Shown here: positions 1 through 45,200 of the stretch, piece after piece | Numbering within the stretch: position 1 is the stretch's first letter | Layout of the letters: each line of letters starts with the position of its first letter | Source of the DNA: Erinaceus europaeus | Taxonomy: Eukaryota > Chordata > Mammalia > Eulipotyphla > Erinaceidae | NCBI RefSeq assembly: GCF_950295315.1 | Contig: NC_080179.1 | Location: 67,263,961 to 67,327,960 of the forward strand | Reading direction: 5' to 3' | Length of the DNA: 64,000 bases | Position numbers and translations under genes: made by a program | The notes under the pieces: model-generated | What the model was told of the DNA's origin: nothing | Databases searched by the model: none | Seen by the model: only the letters and a program-made list of their open reading frames with translations

Positions 1-164
1 CCTTTGGTTTTTTTTCATCATGTGAACTCTCTTCTGGACACATTGGTCAGTCTTCTGAAGTTGAAGACTTGGCCCGGAATGGAATCTAAAATTTATGGGT
101 ACAAAAAGGAAAATGCAGCACAAGAAGATAATTCATCACATCAGCTCTTCTTTGTCTTTCTCTC

Positions 165-355
165 ATCTTTATTTGCTGGATAGAGACAGCCAGCCAGAAA
201 TCAAGAGGGCAGAGGGAGATGGGGAGAGAGACACCTGTAGACCTGCTTCACCATTTGCAAAGACTTCTCCCTGTAGGTGGGGACTAAGGGCTTGTACCTG
301 AGTCCTTGTGAACTGTAACATGCACTTAACCAGGTGCTCAATCACTCGGCCCCCT
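165..355 (-). mobile_element. SINE-B
   Basis: The reverse-oriented body carries the polypurine AGAGACACCTGTAG segment and a degenerate tRNA-like head ending in CTCGGCCCCC. It lies downstream of the ORC4 stop. Confidence 0.8.
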
Positions 356-445
356 TCTGGTTCTTTACTACAATTTATAAAAACATCTGGGTTGGGATGG
401 TTTTGTTTTTTTTTTTTAAAGCACTACATAAGAATTTCAAAACAC

Positions 446-745
446 GGGAGTCAGGTGGTAGCGCAGCGGGTTAAAGCACAAGGACCGGCTTAAGGATCCC
501 AGTTCGAACCCCTGGCTCCCCACCTGCAGGGGAGTCGCTTCACAGGTGAAGCAGGTCTGCAGGTGTCTGTCTTTCTCTCCCCCTGTCTTCCCCTTCTCTC
601 TCCATTTCTCTCTGTCCTATCCAACAATGATGATTACTAACAACAATAATATCTACGACAATTACTAACAACAATAATATCTACGACAATAAAACAAGGG
701 CAACAAAAGAGAGTAAATAAATATTAAAAAAAATTATATAAAAAA
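446..745 (+). mobile_element. SINE-A, full length
   Basis: It has A- and B-box head, body and A-rich tail. A 16-bp target duplication with one mismatch flanks it (430-445 and 746-761, AAGAATTTCAAAACAC). The tail carries a perfect 28-bp tandem duplication (633-688). Confidence 0.93.
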
Positions 746-1025
746 AAGAATTTCAAAATACATGGGCCATCTCTAAAACAGTTACTTCTATTTTGGTACT
801 GCTTCTTACAACATAATCTTAATCACTGGAATTGAGAATCATATAACTGGTTATTATTCAAATTGCAAGACAGTTTAGATACTATGTATAAGAGTCCCCC
901 ACAAATAAAAAAATAACACATATAAATATAAGAAAATGTAGCAACAAGTCTTTTTAAGTACAACAGCTTTCAAGTTCTTTGGGAAAGTAAGTCTGAGATT
1001 CCCTAACTGAAGCCACTGGTTACAC

Positions 1026-35327
<34,302 letters not shown>

Positions 35328-35381
35328 TTCAACCGCTCTTGAAATCCTTAAAAATAGCATGAATATAATAATGACTATTTT

Positions 35382-35516
35382 GTTTTGTTTTGTTTTATTT
35401 ATTTATTTACCTCCAGGGTTATTGCTGGGACTCAGTGCCTGCACCATGAATCCACTGCTCCTGGAAGCCACCTTTTGCCCCCTTTTGTTGCCCTTGTTGT
35501 TGTAGCCTTGTTGTGG
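35382..35516 (-). mobile_element. SINE-A 3' part, beside the ORC4 exon 2 acceptor
   Basis: 5'-truncated copy: tail, extension with CAGTGGATTCATGGTGC, A-rich end. It reads in the ORC4 direction. Perfect 16-bp duplications TAATAATGACTATTTT lie at 35366-35381 and 35517-35532. The near duplication ends 18 nt from the acceptor AG. Confidence 0.94.
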
Positions 35517-35532
35517 TAATAATGACTATTTT

Positions 35533-36175
35533 AAAATGTACTATTACAGAGTTAAAAAAAAAAAAAAGTTTTAAAGTGTAAGAAATATTCAAATTTCTTA
35601 AACTTTAAAAATTCCCAGTAGCTCTTTTGTCAAAATAAACTTATTCAACACTCCCAAGCCATACTTGAATGGCTTGTTAAAAGACAACTTCTACCTCTCC
35701 CTTCCGTCTACTATTTTTTCCCCTTATATAGAATGTTTCTTCCCACATTCAGCTGTTCCAGAGAATCTCTATATTACTATTCCACACATAAACTTTAAAC
35801 AGTTATTAGAGACTAGGCTAAATGACTTAACAGTGTTAACCTTTAAATGTAATCAAATTATAACAAATAGAACTGTTGAGTTGTCAGTAACTCCAAATTT
35901 ACAAGTTCCAAGCTTTTTACAAGTTCCAAGCTTTTTAGATCATTGTCCAAAATAAGATGGCAATGATATATACTAATAAAAAAAGTATGCCTTTTGCAAA
36001 ATTCTTCTCGGGGGCAAAATACTCATAGCTAAACAACTTTGGTAACAATATCTAATATTCTCACTACTGGTTTTCTATGTGAATCTTTAGTTAGTCAGGT
36101 GAATACCTTAAGCAGTATTTACTTTTGTACCAGGAATCGTTACAAGTTCTTTGTATTTATTAACTCATAGTCCTT
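35533..36175. other. ORC4 intron 1, unique part
   Basis: No transposon recognised. It contains an 18-bp tandem duplication at 35901-35936. Confidence 0.5.
35901..35936 (+). repeat. 18-bp tandem duplication
   Basis: ACAAGTTCCAAGCTTTTT occurs twice in direct succession. Confidence 0.97.
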
Positions 36176-36189
36176 AAGATAATCCTATG

Positions 36190-36400
36190 AAGGGGGTCAG
36201 GCAGTGGCCTACCAGGTTAAGTGCACACAGTATGAACCACAAGGACCGGTGCAAGGATCCCAGTTCGAGCCCCTGACCCCCAACTGCAGAGGGGTCGCTT
36301 CACAAGTGGTGAAGCAGGTATGCAGATGTCTCTCTGTCTCTCTCCCACTCCCCTCTCAATTTCTCTCTGTCCTAGTCAATAAAACAGAAAAAAAAAAAAG
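36190..36400 (+). mobile_element. SINE-A without extension
   Basis: B box GTTCGAGCCCC. AAGATAATCCTATG / AAGATAACCATATG duplications flank (36176-36189 and 36401-36414). Confidence 0.9.
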
Positions 36401-36689
36401 ATAACCATATGTAATAAGGTTATTATACAATATACTACAACCCCTCTAAAACTAGAATACACAGAAAGGTTAAGTAGCTCGACAAAAATCAAACATGAAA
36501 ACTACAGAATCAGAATTTGAACTTAATCAAATTATACTTGGTTATATGAAGTTACTATAAAATGAGTTGTAAGGATATACACTTCAAAATAGATACAAAC
36601 TCTTAGTCAACTATGTTTTGAATTTAATTTAATTTTTTTATTTAAGAAAGGAGACATTAACAAAACCTTAGGATAGGAGGGGCAATGTG

Positions 36690-36800
36690 TGTGCCACCCC
36701 AACGTGCTTCACTTCAGACTGTGTCCAGAGACTTCAGGTGTGGAATGACAACCCTTCAGCTTCATCACTTGGGTGAGACCTTTCCTTTCATAGTCAACTA
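36690..36800 (+). mobile_element. L1 3' UTR internal fragment
   Basis: It matches 7970-8080 (CTTCACTTCAGACTGTGTCC, GGAATGACAACCCTTCAGC). Both ends are truncated. Confidence 0.8.
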
Positions 36801-37390
36801 TTTTTAAAAAGCTCAAGTTTCAATAACTTGAAGACGAATGCCAACCTCAGGTATTGTTTTCTTTTCTGAAAATACAGAACAACTATTGAGCTTGGAAACA
36901 AATATAATGCTTCCCTTACTATATAAATTAGCTTATACTTCTAGGCCTAAAAAAAAGATGGGCTATTGGCTCCCAGCTCTCAAACTGGAAATTTCAGAAT
37001 GAAGTTCTCAGATGATATCCCTAGTCCACTCATAAATAGACCTCTAGCTCATACCATTTCACAGTACTAGACATTATGAAGACAGAGAGGGAGCCATCTG
37101 CACCAGTTATGCCAATGCTTTGACTGGGAAATATAATAAAGCTATGTAAGTGAACTAACAGGGACTTCAAAGAAACAATTCTAGTGATGGTAACCACAAA
37201 TGAGATCAATGGATAAGGAAAATCAACAAGGTCTGAGAAAGTGTGAGATATCCAAACAGATCTCACAGAACTAAAGACGACAGTGGTTTATATATTAGGT
37301 TGTCAAAAAGACTATAACATACTTTTCTACGTAAAAATGTGTCGTGAATTCCAAAACTTCAATATATTAGTAGGAAAAAAAAAATACAAT
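36800..37390. other. ORC4 intron 1, unrecognised
   Basis: Nothing supportable. The A-run near 37375 borders the L1 fragment below. Confidence 0.4.
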
Positions 37391-37745
37391 GGAGGGGTCC
37401 AACAGTAAAAAGAATGATAGAAGCTAAAAGTCAAATTAGTGTGCTAGAGGATAAAGTAGAGGAAATTAACAAAAAAAAAAAAAAAAGATCAGAAAAAAGA
37501 ACTGAAGGACATGAAAGCAAGAGTTTTATGACACATAGCAAGAGGAACAATATTCGCAGCATAGGGATTCCAGAAAAAGAGAAGGTCAAACTTTTTATTT
37601 GAAGAAATAATAGCTTACAGCATTCCTAAATTAGGCAAGGAGACAGATATTCAGACCCAGATCCAAGAAGTTCAACAAACTCCAAGGAAAATAAATGCAA
37701 ACAGATGCAAAGACATGTTGTTATTACAATGTGGTCAAAATCAGG
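37390..37745 (+). mobile_element. L1 ORF1 fragment, broken
   Basis: An A-rich stretch with GTGCTAGAGGATAAAGTAGAGG, ATAGGGATTCCAGAAAAAGAGA and AGAAGTTCAACAAACTCCAA matches the L1 ORF1 coiled-coil/RNA-binding region as I recall it. Stops interrupt it. Confidence 0.7.
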
Positions 37746-38170
37746 CTTGGTCACGATGGCCACACAGAGAAGGCCTGTGTTTCTCTCCTCCAGGCATGAA
37801 TAGCAACGTCACAACACATTAAACAAACAAACAAAATACTCTACAGAGAAATGGACAGCAAGGGATAAAAATCTGAATAGCAGGTGGCAAGATACAGACA
37901 TCCTCCCACAAGGAGGAGGATAAACCTTAATTGCAACAGCTTTATAAAATGCAGAACTCTAATCTGGCAAGCAATGGGGAGATCATTTTTATCATGGCTG
38001 AAATCCCAGCACCCCAAATCCAATTCCTACTACTTCACAACACCTCAAAATGGGGAATTACACTTTGCAAAAGGGGAAAAGAGGAATCCTGCAGGCAGTT
38101 CTCTCTGAGGAGAATTGTAGTACTTGTTGAGCTCAGCTCTTCAAGGTATGTTCATGTGATCCAATACCAA
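37746..38170 (+). mobile_element. unidentified repeat-like segment, possibly L1 5' region
   Basis: It opens with GATGGCCACACAGAGAAGG and CTCTCCTCCAGGCATGAATAGC, which resembles an L1 5' leader, but I cannot confirm this. Confidence 0.3.
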
Positions 38171-38179
38171 GAGACAGTT

Positions 38180-38648
38180 GCATGTAAAAAAAAAAAAAAA
38201 AGTAGAAACGCAAAGCAGAAATTGACTGAGTTTGGAGTATGGCACCAAAGTAAGAAAGCAGAAGTACACTAGAGTTTGCATCACCAGGTTCCAGGTGTCA
38301 TCAGGATGCCGGCCAGACTTCCCTGGATTGAAGACCCCACCAATGTGTCCTGGAGCTCAGCTTCCCCAGAGACCCACCCTACTAGGGAAAGAGAGAGGCA
38401 GACTGGGAGTATGGACCGACCAGTCAACGCCCATGTTCAGCGGGGAAGCAATTACAGAAGCCAGACCTTCTACCTTCTGCAACCCACAATGACCCTGGGT
38501 CCATGCTCCCAGAGGGATAGAGAATGGGAAAGCTATCGGGGGAGGGGGTGGGATATGGAGATTGGGTGGTGGGAATTGTGTGGGGTTGTACCCCTCCTAC
38601 CCTATGGTTTTGTTAATTAATCCTTTCTTAAATAAAAAAAAAAAAAAG
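38180..38648 (+). mobile_element. L1 3' UTR with internal deletion
   Basis: GCAGAAGTACACTAGAGTTTGC jumps directly to TCACCAGGTTCCAG, skipping about 110 bp present at 8225-8335. AAGAGACAGTT occurs before (about 38168) and after (about 38646). Confidence 0.85.
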
Positions 38649-38659
38649 AGACAGTTACT

Positions 38660-38885
38660 GAGGGGGTCCAGTGGTGACACACCTGGTTGAGTGCACATGT
38701 TATGATGTGCAAGGACCCAGGTTTGAGCCCCCAGTCCCAACCTGCAGGGGTAAAGCTTTTCAAGTAGTGGAGCAGTGTAGCAGGTGTCTCTGTCTCTCTC
38801 CATCTCTATCACCCCCTTCCCTCTCAATTTCTGGCTATCTCTATGCAATAAATAAATCAAGATAAAAATACAATTTTTTTTAAAA
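38660..38885 (+). mobile_element. SINE-B
   Basis: Head GGTGACACACCTGGTTGAG and A-rich tail. AGAGACAGTTACTG / AGAGATAGTCATTG flank it, so it landed next to the L1 tail. Confidence 0.9.
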
Positions 38886-38889
38886 AAGA

Positions 38890-39840
38890 GATAGTCATTG
38901 ATATGAGGAGAGTGTGCTCTCTTCACTGGGCAAGAATGATCAATTAACTTATAGTCTTCTACAGCCTTACTTCAATGAAGAAAAAAAGCAGAGAGGGGAA
39001 ATGCTCTCAGAGGAAGGTGCCCTCACAGATTCTACCTCCCACCATTACAATGAATAAGGCGACTGCCTGCTGCTAGCCTTGCTATGAGAGCCAGACAAGA
39101 GGGACTGGCATCCAAAGCACCTTCCATATGGTTCTATGCAGAGAAACTGAGCCAGGAGAATTATCTTTTTCCCCCTTCCCTCTATACACCCAACATTTGG
39201 ACATCTAAAAAGTAAAGACAGGGGTTACTCTGTCCCAAACTCCAGAATCTGCACCTTGCACCTAGCTACCTAGTCCCTGACACAGTGGCTGGCCCCAAAG
39301 CATATGGGAGAGGTCCTCAGGAGGTACAGGTGGAGGACCCACCCTTTCACACCTTCTACTGAGCACTCTAGCAGCCACCAAGCTGAGATCTTGGGTTTCA
39401 TAGGCACGTACTCCTTAATTCAGGATGCTCTAATGTCTTCCTTGAGAATGTTCTATCCTCTGAAGAGAGGCTGGACAACATACTCTATGTTCCACCTGAG
39501 GAAGATGGGTCCTGAAATTGGGACAGCTTGGATCGTTCCTACCTATGACCACAGACTGTGAGCTCAGATCTATAGGGATGCAGAGGTCACATAGGCTACT
39601 CAGCTGAATATGGGTCCCAGATCACATCAAATCGATGGGGCTTACAGTCAACAATATTTATACACTTTTCCCATATTTGAGAGCTACTCTCTTTCCTAAT
39701 CCAGCTTTCTGGTCTTTTATACAGCCATGACATCATCTCCCCAAACAACTTGGGTCCACCTGCATATCAGATGTCAAGCTCAGGAAAAAAAAAAAAAAGA
39801 AAAAAAAGAAAAAGAAAAAAAAGCACTAATATAGTGCCAG
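38890..39840. other. ORC4 intron 1, unrecognised
   Basis: Moderate G+C, no named repeat or exon. Ends in an A-rich tract (39785-39825), so part may be an old retroposon. Confidence 0.4.
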
Positions 39841-39845
39841 GCTAG

Positions 39846-40282
39846 TGTGAGGGTGTTTCTTCCCGGGCACGTACTCTCTGGGTTGGAGAGAACTCGACCA
39901 GAGCCAACCTGGGCTGCTGCGTTGGGCTGCTGCTTACTCAGCGGTGTGGGAGAGAGACCAGGAACTCATGGCGGAGGGGAACGCAATGTGTCTTTATTGA
40001 TCAGAGACCACGCAGTTATATATTTAGAACAGGAAGTGGCAAGTCGGAAAAGGAAATAGCTAGGAAAGGGGGTGGAGAAAAGGAAAGAGCAGGAAGGTAG
40101 AAAGCTTCCATTGCAAAGGTTGCTAGGGTTTGAGATTAATGTACCCTGCAGGCAGGGCGGAACTCGAGGTAGAAAAAAGATAAATCAAAGGAATGGGTGG
40201 GGAATCTTTCAGGCAAAACAATGATTATGTAAATAGGCCAGAGTGTCAGCAATGGAGGATGGAGCAGGGGGGCTGCCCGACA
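39846..40282 (-). mobile_element. solo LTR, class II (ERVK-like) endogenous retrovirus remnant
   Basis: On the minus strand the segment begins TGTCGGGCAGCC and ends ACCCTCACA (TG...CA). It has a TATATAA box (about 40017-40023) about 25 bp upstream of an AATAAA signal, as in an LTR U3-R organisation. About 437 bp. No internal retroviral genes adjoin it, so it looks like a recombined solo LTR. It lies in ORC4 intron 1 in the ORC4 direction. The target duplication is unclear. Confidence 0.75.
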
Positions 40283-40364
40283 GTATAGTCACAGGCCCTT
40301 TGGAGTATAATTAAAATATGCCTACTAACTATCTACAAAACAGAACCCCCCAAATCTTCATCTA

Positions 40365-40800
40365 CACTATTCCAGCCTTGAGGTTCATGATTACTCAACA
40401 ATTTGTTTGGCTTTATATGTTAACTCTTCTTTCAGCCACCAGGTTCCACATGCTACCATGATGCCAAGCAGATTTCCCATGGCAGGTGCCCCACCAATGT
40501 GCCCTGGAACCCCGCTTCCCCAGAGCCCTGCCTCTCTAGGGAAAGATAGAGGCAGGCTGAGAGTATGGATCGACCTGTCAATGCCCATGTTCAGCAGGGA
40601 AGCAATTACAGAAGCCAGACCTCCCACCTTCTGCACCCCATAATGTCCCTTGGTCCATGCTCCCAGAGGGATAAAGAACAGGGAAGCTGATAAGGGGAAG
40701 GGATGGGATACGGAGTTCTGGTGGTGGGAATTGTGTGGAGTTGTACTCCTCTTAGCCTATGGTTTTTGTCAGTGTTTCTATTTTATAAATAAAAATTTTT
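40365..40800 (+). mobile_element. L1 3' UTR, 5'-truncated
   Basis: ACTCAACAATTTGTTTGGC start, GATCGACCTGTCAATGCCC middle, TTTTATAAATAAAAATTTTT end. Confidence 0.85.
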
Positions 40801-40818
40801 AAAAATTAAAAAAAAAAA

Positions 40819-41172
40819 GGGGGTCAGGCGGTGGCTCAGCGGGTTAAGCGCATGTGGTGCAAAGTGCAAGGACCAGCGCGAGGATCCTGGTTTGAGCCCC
40901 CGGCTCCCCACCTGCAGGGGAGTCGCTTCACAGGCGGTGAAGCAGGTCTGTGGTGTCTATCTCTCCCCCTCTCTATCTTCCCCTCCTCTCTCCATTTCTC
41001 TCTGTCCTATCCAACAGCGAACAACGTCAACAATGGCAATAATAATAATAACCACAACAAGGCTACAACAACAAGGGCAACAAAAGGGGGAAAATGGCCT
41101 CCAGGAGCAGTGGATTCATGGTGCAGGCACCAAGCCCAGCAATAACCCTGGAGGGGAAAAAAAAAAACACCA
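40819..41172 (+). mobile_element. SINE-A with extension
   Basis: Full copy straight after the L1 tail. GGTGGCTCAGCGGGTTAAGC head and CAGTGGATTCATGGTGC extension. Confidence 0.93.
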
Positions 41173-41199
41173 AAAAAAAAATTAAAAAAAGAGGCTTTC

Positions 41200-41725
41200 C
41201 TTGACTCAGGGTTCACTTTTTTAGGCTCTCCATAATAAGCACAGAACTTTTCTAGAAACCCACAGGAGCTGAGCCTGATAGTCTGACCTTAGCCCTGACT
41301 TTGCTCCAGAGATTAGTACTAACCTGCCAACTCTTGAGTTGGATGCTACTGGAATTAAAACTCATTTTTTGCAGTTCCCCGCAGCCATCCCTGAGCGTCT
41401 TCACTATGCTGAGAGATGCCAGGGAGTGGAGGTGCTCGCCCCACAGGGCCTATCCTGCATCATGGAACTAGACGACACATGACTGTCTAGTCTTCTGGGT
41501 TTTTCTTCACACAGAAAGCACCTTTTCCCAACCTGCCTGCCATATTCTCAATAAAGTATCAGTGATGACAGGAAAAAACAAAACAAAGCAAGCACACAGA
41601 AAGCCTTATATTTTCTCAATGTTTTCATGAGCCCTTTAGTTTGGCTGAACAAAACAGTATTATGAAAAGAGAAGAGAAAAAAAAAGCCATGACCTCCCTT
41701 ACTTTGTTTATTACACTTTAAAAGT
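41200..41725. other. ORC4 intron 1, unrecognised
   Basis: A fairly G+C-rich part (41370-41480) and a CAATAAAG motif near 41550, but no named family. Confidence 0.35.
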
Positions 41726-41727
41726 AT

Positions 41728-41775
41728 TTGGTTTTTGGAGTCACACAAAACTGAGATTGAAACAAGGATCTATAA
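41728..41775 (+). mobile_element. possible MIR fragment
   Basis: TTTGGAGTCACACAAAACTG resembles the MIR core start (TTTGGAGTCAGACAGACCTG). Short and uncertain. Confidence 0.35.
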
Positions 41776-41779
41776 CCTC

Positions 41780-42360
41780 CAATCATCAGAATAATCATCA
41801 TTCGGTTCAAGAAAGAGAACACTGCCAGCACTCCAAAAGCCATTTTGAGACATCTCCTTAGTCATTAGCTTCCTCTCTTCCCCAAAGATATTCAATTTCC
41901 TGACTTTTATGATAATAGATTCCTCTTCTTTAGCAGTTTGCCACAAAGGCACATATCCCTAAACAAGTGTGAATTTCCCTTTTGTTTTTTTTTAATTCTA
42001 TATAAATGAAAGAATAAATTTTATAGTCTTTTGTGATTGCTTAATATAACTTCGGAGGAATAAAAATAGCAGATGGATGCATGCTGGGGGAAAAAATGGC
42101 TAGTGCCCAGATGTTAAAGACTGACAATTCACTTATTTTCTCAGTGTATTTTTGGATACTTTATTTTTTATAGACAGCTATATTTTTGAGATTATATATA
42201 TTTTTTCTCATTAGGATGTAACACATGGTTATCACAGGAAAACTTGGAAAATCTTCATAAGGATTCAAGTGGATAGGACCATGGGTCAAAATGGTATCTG
42301 AGTGTCAGTTTTTAAAAGAACTAATAAAATAATAAAAGAAAGAAAAATATTTTAGGGGTT
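41780..42360. other. ORC4 intron 1, unique part
   Basis: A+T-rich, nothing supportable. Confidence 0.45.
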
Positions 42361-42364
42361 AAAG

Positions 42365-42600
42365 TATATCTCCTATAGTAGAGCAAATATCTGATTTACT
42401 ACTAGTGAGCCCCTGAGTTTGAACCCTGTCACACAGAAGCACTAGGAACAGCATAGGTCTAAGTGTCTCTATGCTTTCTTTCAGTCCCTCTAAAATAGAA
42501 GGCAAAAAGAAGGCGAAGAAGAGGAGGGGAAGAAAGAAAAGAAAGAAAAAAAGAAAAGGAAAGGAAGGAAAAGGAAAGGAAAGAGAAAGGAAAAGAAAAC
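42365..42600 (+). mobile_element. eroded SINE-E with purine tail
   Basis: GAGTTTGAACCCTGTCACAC B-box-like segment, then a pure A/G tract at 42496-42598. Confidence 0.45.
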
Positions 42601-42910
42601 TGGCCTAAAAGCTACTCAATGGTACCATACTTGCATGTCACTGAGTTCACCCTCTGGTGACACACTTCTCCAAAAGACTTCAAGGTGGATTAAACTGTCC
42701 GCTACAATTATTTTGGAACTCTACAGTATATTAAAATTTGCAGTTTCCAAGAAGGCTTGGAGTATAAATTTATATTGATTTTATTCAAGTTCAGCCCCCA
42801 CATTAGCTATTGTCCCCCCACATAGCCCAATGGGAGGCAGTTATACTCACCTCTCTGGAGCAACATGCACACACACTGAGGAGATGAGGTGTCTGAAAAA
42901 GACCCAGTTA

Positions 42911-43210
42911 CCGGGCCAGTCGGCAGTGCAGTGGGTTAAGCGCACATGGCGCAAAGCGCAAGGACTGGTGTTAAGTATCTCGGTTCAAGCCCCAGAATCC
43001 CTACCTGCAGGGGAGTCACTTCACAGGAGGTGAAGCAGGTCTGCAGGTGTCTATCTTCCTGTCCTCTCTGGATTTCTCTGTCCTATCCAACAACAATGAC
43101 AACAACAATAATAATGACAATTGGCAACAAAAGGGAAAAAATGGCCTCCAGGAGCAGTGGATTCATAGTGCAGGCACCGAGCCCCAGCAATAACTCTGGA
43201 TGCAAAAAAA
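42911..43210 (+). mobile_element. SINE-A with extension
   Basis: Full copy. CCCAGTTACC duplications occur at about 42902-42911 and 43294-43303, so the G-rich tail below belongs to the insertion. Confidence 0.93.
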
Positions 43211-43289
43211 AGGGAAGGGAAGGGAAGGGAGGGGAGGGGAGGGGAGGGGAGGGGAGGGGAGGGGAGGGGAGGGGAGGGGAGGGGAGGGA
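43211..43289 (+). repeat. (GGGGA)n microsatellite, SINE tail
   Basis: GGGAA units grade into about 13 GGGGA units. The plus strand is strongly G-quadruplex-prone. Confidence 0.95.
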
Positions 43290-43309
43290 AGGAGCCCAGT
43301 TACCTAAAT

Positions 43310-43790
43310 GTGGGGCACATGCCTGCAACAGCATCATTAACAACTGACTGCTCTTCCCTCTCAGAGGAAGAGACAAAGACTGGTGGCTATTATTGTTTTC
43401 TATCACATCACTGTTGCAGGTCTTTCTTCCTCCTACTGTAGTAAATTCCAGGGCATTTAAAAAGCCTTTTTATGCTCTTCATCTTACTCATTTTCTCATT
43501 TTGGGAGTCAGACATTAACGACATTTAAAAGGCAGCAATAAGAAAGTCAACCATGCACACCCAGGGAAAACTATGGCTAAAAGGAATCTAAAAATGCTTA
43601 AGTCTATACTTCAGCTCATCTTCAGCCCTGAGAAGGAATACAACAATTAGAAAAGAGAAATAACAAAACAAAACAAAAAGTAAACTCTGCAAAATGGGGA
43701 AATCTAACCTCCAGAGTTACTAAGTTATTAGAATCTAATAACCAGTTTTCAAATAAATTAGCATACAATGAAACTGGAATTAAGCGGACA
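43310..43790. other. ORC4 intron 1, unique part
   Basis: No repeat recognised. Confidence 0.45.
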
Positions 43791-43794
43791 ATTT

Positions 43795-44068
43795 GCCATA
43801 TTCAAGGACCAAGGTTCAAGCTCCCCTCCCCACTTGCAGGGGGTCCGCTTCATGAGTCATGTAGCAGGTCTGCAGGGGTCTATCTTTCTCTCCCTCTCTC
43901 TATCTCCTCCCACCTCTCAATTTCTCTTTGTCTTATCAAATAAAAATAGAAAGAAAGAAAAAAATGGGGAAAAAATGGCCACCAGGAGCAGTGGATTTGT
44001 AGTGTAAGCACGGAGCCCTATAGATAAGCCTGGTGGCAAATCAATCAATCAATCAATCAATCAATCAG
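43795..44068 (+). mobile_element. SINE-A with extension, 5'-truncated, (TCAA)n tail
   Basis: It starts near CAAGGACCAAGGTTCAAGC. Extension with CAGTGGATTTGTAGTG. The tail is a seven-unit TCAA/AATC repeat (44039-44067). Confidence 0.88.
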
Positions 44069-44069
44069 G

Positions 44070-44370
44070 AAGCTCAAAGGAAAAATATAAATGAACAGAA
44101 ACTGTCTTTCATATTGTTCTAATGGAGGATATTCCAGGCTAACACATTAAGATGGCAGTTTCATAAATACTCACAGAATAAAGATGCAGTGAGAAAAATC
44201 AGGAAAATGATTTATGAGCCAAATGGAAATATTAAGAGAGAAAACCTAAGGAGAAATTAAAAAATAATTGTGAAGATGGAAAGTATAACTGGAGCAAAAT
44301 TTCTACTAGAAAGATCAGATGGCAGACTTGAATTAGTAGAAGAAACAACGATGAACATGAAAATAAATCT
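44070..44370. other. ORC4 intron 1, possible L1 debris
   Basis: A-rich text with GAAAATGATTTATGAGCC. Not assignable. Confidence 0.3.
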
Positions 44371-44371
44371 T

Positions 44372-44632
44372 GGGGCTTGGGTGTGGCACACCGGTTAATA
44401 AGCACACAGAGTACTAAGCACAGGATCCTGGTTCAAGACCCTGGCTCCCCACCTGCAGGGAGGCCACTTCACAAGTAGTGATGCAGGTCTGCAGGTGACT
44501 TTTTCCCTACTTCCTCACCTCTCTCAATCTCTCTGTCCTACCCCAAAAATTGAAAAAAATGGCCACCAGGAGCAGTGGATTCGTAGTGCAGACATCAAGC
44601 CCTAGCGATAATCCTGGAGGCAAAATAACAAC
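44372..44632 (+). mobile_element. SINE-A with extension
   Basis: GGTGTGGCACACCGGTTAATAAG head, extension with CAGTGGATTCGTAGTGC. Confidence 0.9.
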
Positions 44633-44835
44633 AACAAAAAAAGATAATGAATTCTTCACATTCTTTATTTGACAATAGAGAATATTCTATTCTGAGAAAA
44701 CCAAAAATGACTGAAGAAAAGTGAAAAATAGCTTAAGAAATCTGTAAGTCACCATCAAATGGATCAAATGAGCTTTATGAAATTCCATTAGAGAGGCAGG
44801 CAGAGATAATATTAAATAATAATAATAATAGCTGA

Positions 44836-45124
44836 GGGGGTTGAGCAGTGGGTTAAGCGTACTTGGTGTGAAGCTCAAGGAATAGCGCAAGGATCCTGGT
44901 TCGAGCCCCTGGCTCCCCACCTGCAGTGCAGGGGGGTCTCTTCACAAGCTGTGAAGCAGGTCTATAGGTGTTATTCTCTCTCCCTCTCTGTCTCCACCCC
45001 CTCTTGATTTCTCTCTGTCCTATCCAACAACAATGGCATCAATGGCGACAATATGGGAAAAAATGGCCTCCAGGAGCAGTGGATTTGTAGTGCAGGCACC
45101 GAGGCTACGCAATAACCCTGAAGG
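44836..45124 (+). mobile_element. SINE-A with extension
   Basis: TAATAATAATAGCTGA flanks both sides (about 44820 and 45125). Confidence 0.93.
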
Positions 45125-45200
45125 TAATAATAATAGCTGAAAGCTTTAACTTTGATACAATCATGAATATAAGCATCCAAGTTCAATGAATTACAAGTTG

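Larger units (their letters stand above)
1..1025 (-). other. ORC4: ORC4 3' UTR and/or 3' flank
   Basis: This is sequence downstream of the ORC4 stop codon on the minus strand. I could not fix a polyadenylation site. The only minus-strand AATAAA in this segment (168-173) lies inside a SINE-B tail, so the transcript may end there or outside the window. Two SINEs occupy about 165-355 and 446-745. Confidence 0.5.

Noticed and set aside
41770..41952. 60-aa minus open frame with a natural-looking composition
   Set aside because: It has no splice context or recognised homologue and lies next to a MIR-like fragment in intron 1. Chance frame most likely.
43083..43406. Pro/Ser/Leu-rich open frame
   Set aside because: It is the antisense of the (GGGGA)n tail.
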